A stretch of DNA of 35,703 nt from Desulfuromonadaceae bacterium (GTDB lineage Bacteria; Desulfobacterota; Desulfuromonadia; Desulfuromonadales; Desulfuromonadaceae). Positions 35,510 to 35,703 of the stretch are shown in pieces. How positions within the stretch are numbered: position 1 is the first letter of the stretch; each line of letters begins with the position of its first letter. The notes beneath the pieces are model-generated. The model made no database searches. It had not been told where the DNA came from and saw only the letters and a program-made list of their open reading frames with translations. Position numbers and translations under genes: made by a program. Location of the stretch: assembly GCA_016936455.1 (NCBI GenBank), contig JAFGXV010000036.1, positions 1-35,703 of the forward strand, read 5' to 3'.

Positions 35510-35538
35510 ACACTAATCCACGTCCGCGCCATTGGCAA
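35510..35538 (-). promoter_or_regulatory. Promoter of the aroF leader transcript
   Basis: TTGCCA (35538-35533) and TAGTGT (35515-35510) on the minus strand, with a 17-base spacer. Transcription would start about 30 bases before the leader ATG. Confidence 0.55.
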
Positions 35539-35578
35539 GAAAAAATTCGTTCTTCATTTCAAAAAGATGATTTCTATC

Positions 35579-35607
35579 TTGACACGATTAAGACAGCGCG
35601 ATATAAC
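35579..35607 (+). promoter_or_regulatory. Promoter of the tRNA-Phe gene
   Basis: A near-consensus sigma-70 promoter: TTGACA (35579-35584), 17-base spacer, TATAAC (35602-35607), with a start about 6-7 bases later, just before the tRNA. Confidence 0.88.
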
Positions 35608-35619
35608 TGCCCCCGCATT

Positions 35620-35695
<76 letters not shown>

Positions 35696-35703
35696 GTAAA
35701 TAC

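Noticed and set aside
35238-35510. T-box riboswitch upstream of aroF
   Set aside because: No T-box consensus or specifier loop; the Phe-rich leader frame explains the region better.

Overview
The window is a 35.7 kb chromosomal segment, rich in G and C at third codon positions, from a Gram-negative anaerobe. The gene set is a futalosine-pathway menaquinone pair (mqnB, mqnD), a small assimilatory-type siroheme sulfite reductase, a complete methylmalonyl-CoA/propionyl-CoA module, bacteriohemerythrin, a sigma-54 promoter and outer-membrane beta-barrels. It fits best with Desulfuromonadales-like bacteria (the former Deltaproteobacteria). That placement is inferred from gene content; no marker gene is present to prove it. 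I see no phage, insertion sequence or CRISPR array.

Layout. 1-723: 3' end of a branched-chain amino-acid-type ABC binding protein, ending at a bidirectional terminator. 831-3398 (minus): two-gene operon of a GNAT/RimK-like ATP-grasp fusion and a SET-domain methyltransferase. 3647-5004 (minus): bacteriohemerythrin and a DUF364-type protein. 5207-7792 (minus): membrane SBP-PAS-GGDEF-EAL protein. 7946-8707 (minus): SagB-like nitroreductase. 8944-10707 (minus): a shortened RlmN/Cfr-like radical SAM protein and a DUF815 AAA+ ATPase. 10960-12282 (plus): ammonium transporter behind a textbook sigma-54 promoter. 12361-17497 (minus): an FG-GAP/FlgT-like exported protein and two tandem paralogous porin-like barrels, separated by AT-rich DNA.

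17721-28411 is the methylmalonyl-CoA locus. It holds the epimerase, a two-subunit biotin-dependent carboxylase, an XRE-cupin regulator, the corrinoid adenosyltransferase, methylmalonyl-CoA mutase and its GTPase chaperone MeaB. Together these interconvert propionyl-CoA, methylmalonyl-CoA and succinyl-CoA and supply and protect the B12 cofactor. A small cysteine-rich protein sits between the epimerase and the carboxylase. 28514-31230 (plus) is an unknown protein coupled to mqnB and mqnD, followed by the siroheme sulfite reductase (31313-31984). 32057-33649 (minus) is serA.

The right end is the most striking part. The DAHP synthase gene (34200-35237, minus), first enzyme of aromatic amino-acid synthesis, is preceded by an unannotated 30-codon leader peptide with ten Phe, one Tyr and one Trp codon. 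A terminator hairpin and a competing antiterminator pairing follow, which is the complete anatomy of a ribosome-mediated transcription attenuator. A tRNA-Phe gene is transcribed divergently from the same intergenic region.
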